NCBI GenBank assembly: GCA_027044735.1
Contig: JALUBW010000024.1
Location: 1-12,835, forward strand
Origin: Anaerolineales bacterium
GTDB lineage: Bacteria; Chloroflexota; Anaerolineae; Anaerolineales; DRMV01
Reading direction: 5' to 3'
Length of the DNA: 12,835 nucleotides
Made by a program: the position numbers and the translations under genes. Below the pieces are notes generated by a model, which was given only the letters and a program-made list of their open reading frames with translations, did no database searches and was not told the origin of the DNA. Shown piece by piece: positions 12,375-12,835 of this stretch (positions are counted from its first letter, which is position 1; each line of letters opens with the position of its first letter).

Positions 12375-12835
12375 ATGGCGGTTCTCATCTTCAACAAGCC
12401 CTATGGTGTGCTTTCGGCGTTCACCGATGACGATGGGCGCCCCACGCTGGCGGAGTTTATACCCATCCCCGGCGTTTACCCCGCCGGAAGGCTGGATTTG
12501 CGCTCGGAGGGCTTGCTTGTGTTGACCGACGACGGCGCTTTGGCGCACAGGCTTACCCATCCGCGCTACAAACTCCCCAAAATCTACTGGGTTCAGGTGG
12601 AAGGGAAGCCAACAGAGGCGCAACTTGCCCGTCTGCGCGAAGGCGTGTTTGTCCGCGGGCGGCGCACCAAACCCGCCGAAGTGCGCTCCATCCCTCCGCC
12701 GCCGTTGCCGCCGCGCGACCCGCCCGTTACCCCGCACGGCGCGACCTCATGGCTGGAAATCACGCTCCGCGAGGGCAAAAAGCGCCAAGTGAGGCACATG
12801 ACCGCCGCGGTCGGCTTGCCGACCTTGCGCCTTTT
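12375..12835 (+). CDS. 23S rRNA pseudouridine synthase, RluE-like (RsuA/RluB/E/F group), 3' end cut by the window
   Basis: The frame starts at ATG 12375 and stays open to the window end (153 complete codons); I infer that a few tens of residues are missing. It isomerises a uridine in rRNA to pseudouridine. Family marks are ILIFNKPYGVLS-type motif I (here VLIFNKPYGVLSAFTD, 3-18), the stretch EFIPIPGVYPAGRLD (27-41) with catalytic Asp41, SEGLLVLTDDGALAHRLTHP, LPKIYWVQVEG and near the edge LREGKKRQVRHM. The absence of an N-terminal S4 domain, the GVYPAGRLD context and the F-T-D-D-x-G-R-x-T-L opening are most like RluE. The motif reads GRLDLRSEG where many relatives have GRLDxDSEG. GAAGG at 12364-12368 gives a 6-base spacing to the start. 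Confidence 0.93.
   Translation, partial: MAVLIFNKPYGVLSAFTDDDGRPTLAEFIPIPGVYPAGRLDLRSEGLLVLTDDGALAHRLTHPRYKLPKIYWVQVEGKPTEAQLARLREGVFVRGRRTKPAEVRSIPPPPLPPRDPPVTPHGATSWLEITLREGKKRQVRHMTAAVGLPTLRL

Overview
The window looks like ordinary chromosomal DNA from a moderately GC-rich bacterium. A Chloroflexota (Anaerolineae-like) origin is my best guess. It rests on gene style (a lipoprotein with a Ser/Thr/Pro linker, an MBL-fold protein with a GPGEYEIGG signature, a DapL-like aminotransferase) and on the intergenic repeats. No taxonomic marker is present, so this is inference only. Genes are densely packed, with many ATGA/GTGA overlaps. There are no rRNA, tRNA, CRISPR or transposase genes.

Layout. 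(1) 1-4819, plus strand: the 3' part of xseA, then xseB, then a three-gene metal-chelate-type ABC importer (lipoprotein binding protein, FecCD-type permease, ATPase) and a divergent DedA/VTT membrane protein. All lie head to tail and end at a strong, symmetrical intrinsic terminator (4822-4852). (2) 4869-5826, minus strand: a two-gene unit, an MBL-fold protein with a partly lost metal site followed by a 101-residue protein of unknown function. (3) 5827-5992: a divergent intergenic region with two back-to-back extended -10 promoters. (4) 5993-8041: a CLC-type anion channel or transporter carrying CBS and RCK_C regulatory domains. (5) 8137-11935: a soluble orphan histidine kinase, a class I/II aminotransferase and the GTPase HflX in overlapping order, behind a promoter that may give a leaderless mRNA. 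(6) 11934-12145: a structured intergenic region with a compound triple-hairpin element and a short degenerate repeat. (7) 12162-12835: a 67-residue two-helix membrane protein and the 5' part of an RluE-like 23S rRNA pseudouridine synthase, cut by the window end.

How the genes relate. XseA and XseB form exodeoxyribonuclease VII. The ABC genes form one complete importer, probably with a homodimeric permease, for an iron, cobalamin, heme or similar chelate; the substrate cannot be read from sequence. HflX and the RluE-like enzyme both act on ribosomes. The remaining genes do not form an obvious pathway.

I found no convincing undescribed multigene system. The best leads are the compound hairpin element after hflX, the inverted repeat spanning the xseA stop codon, the MBL protein with missing metal ligands, the CLC protein with altered ion-path residues, and the possible leaderless, palindrome-bearing promoter of the kinase gene.
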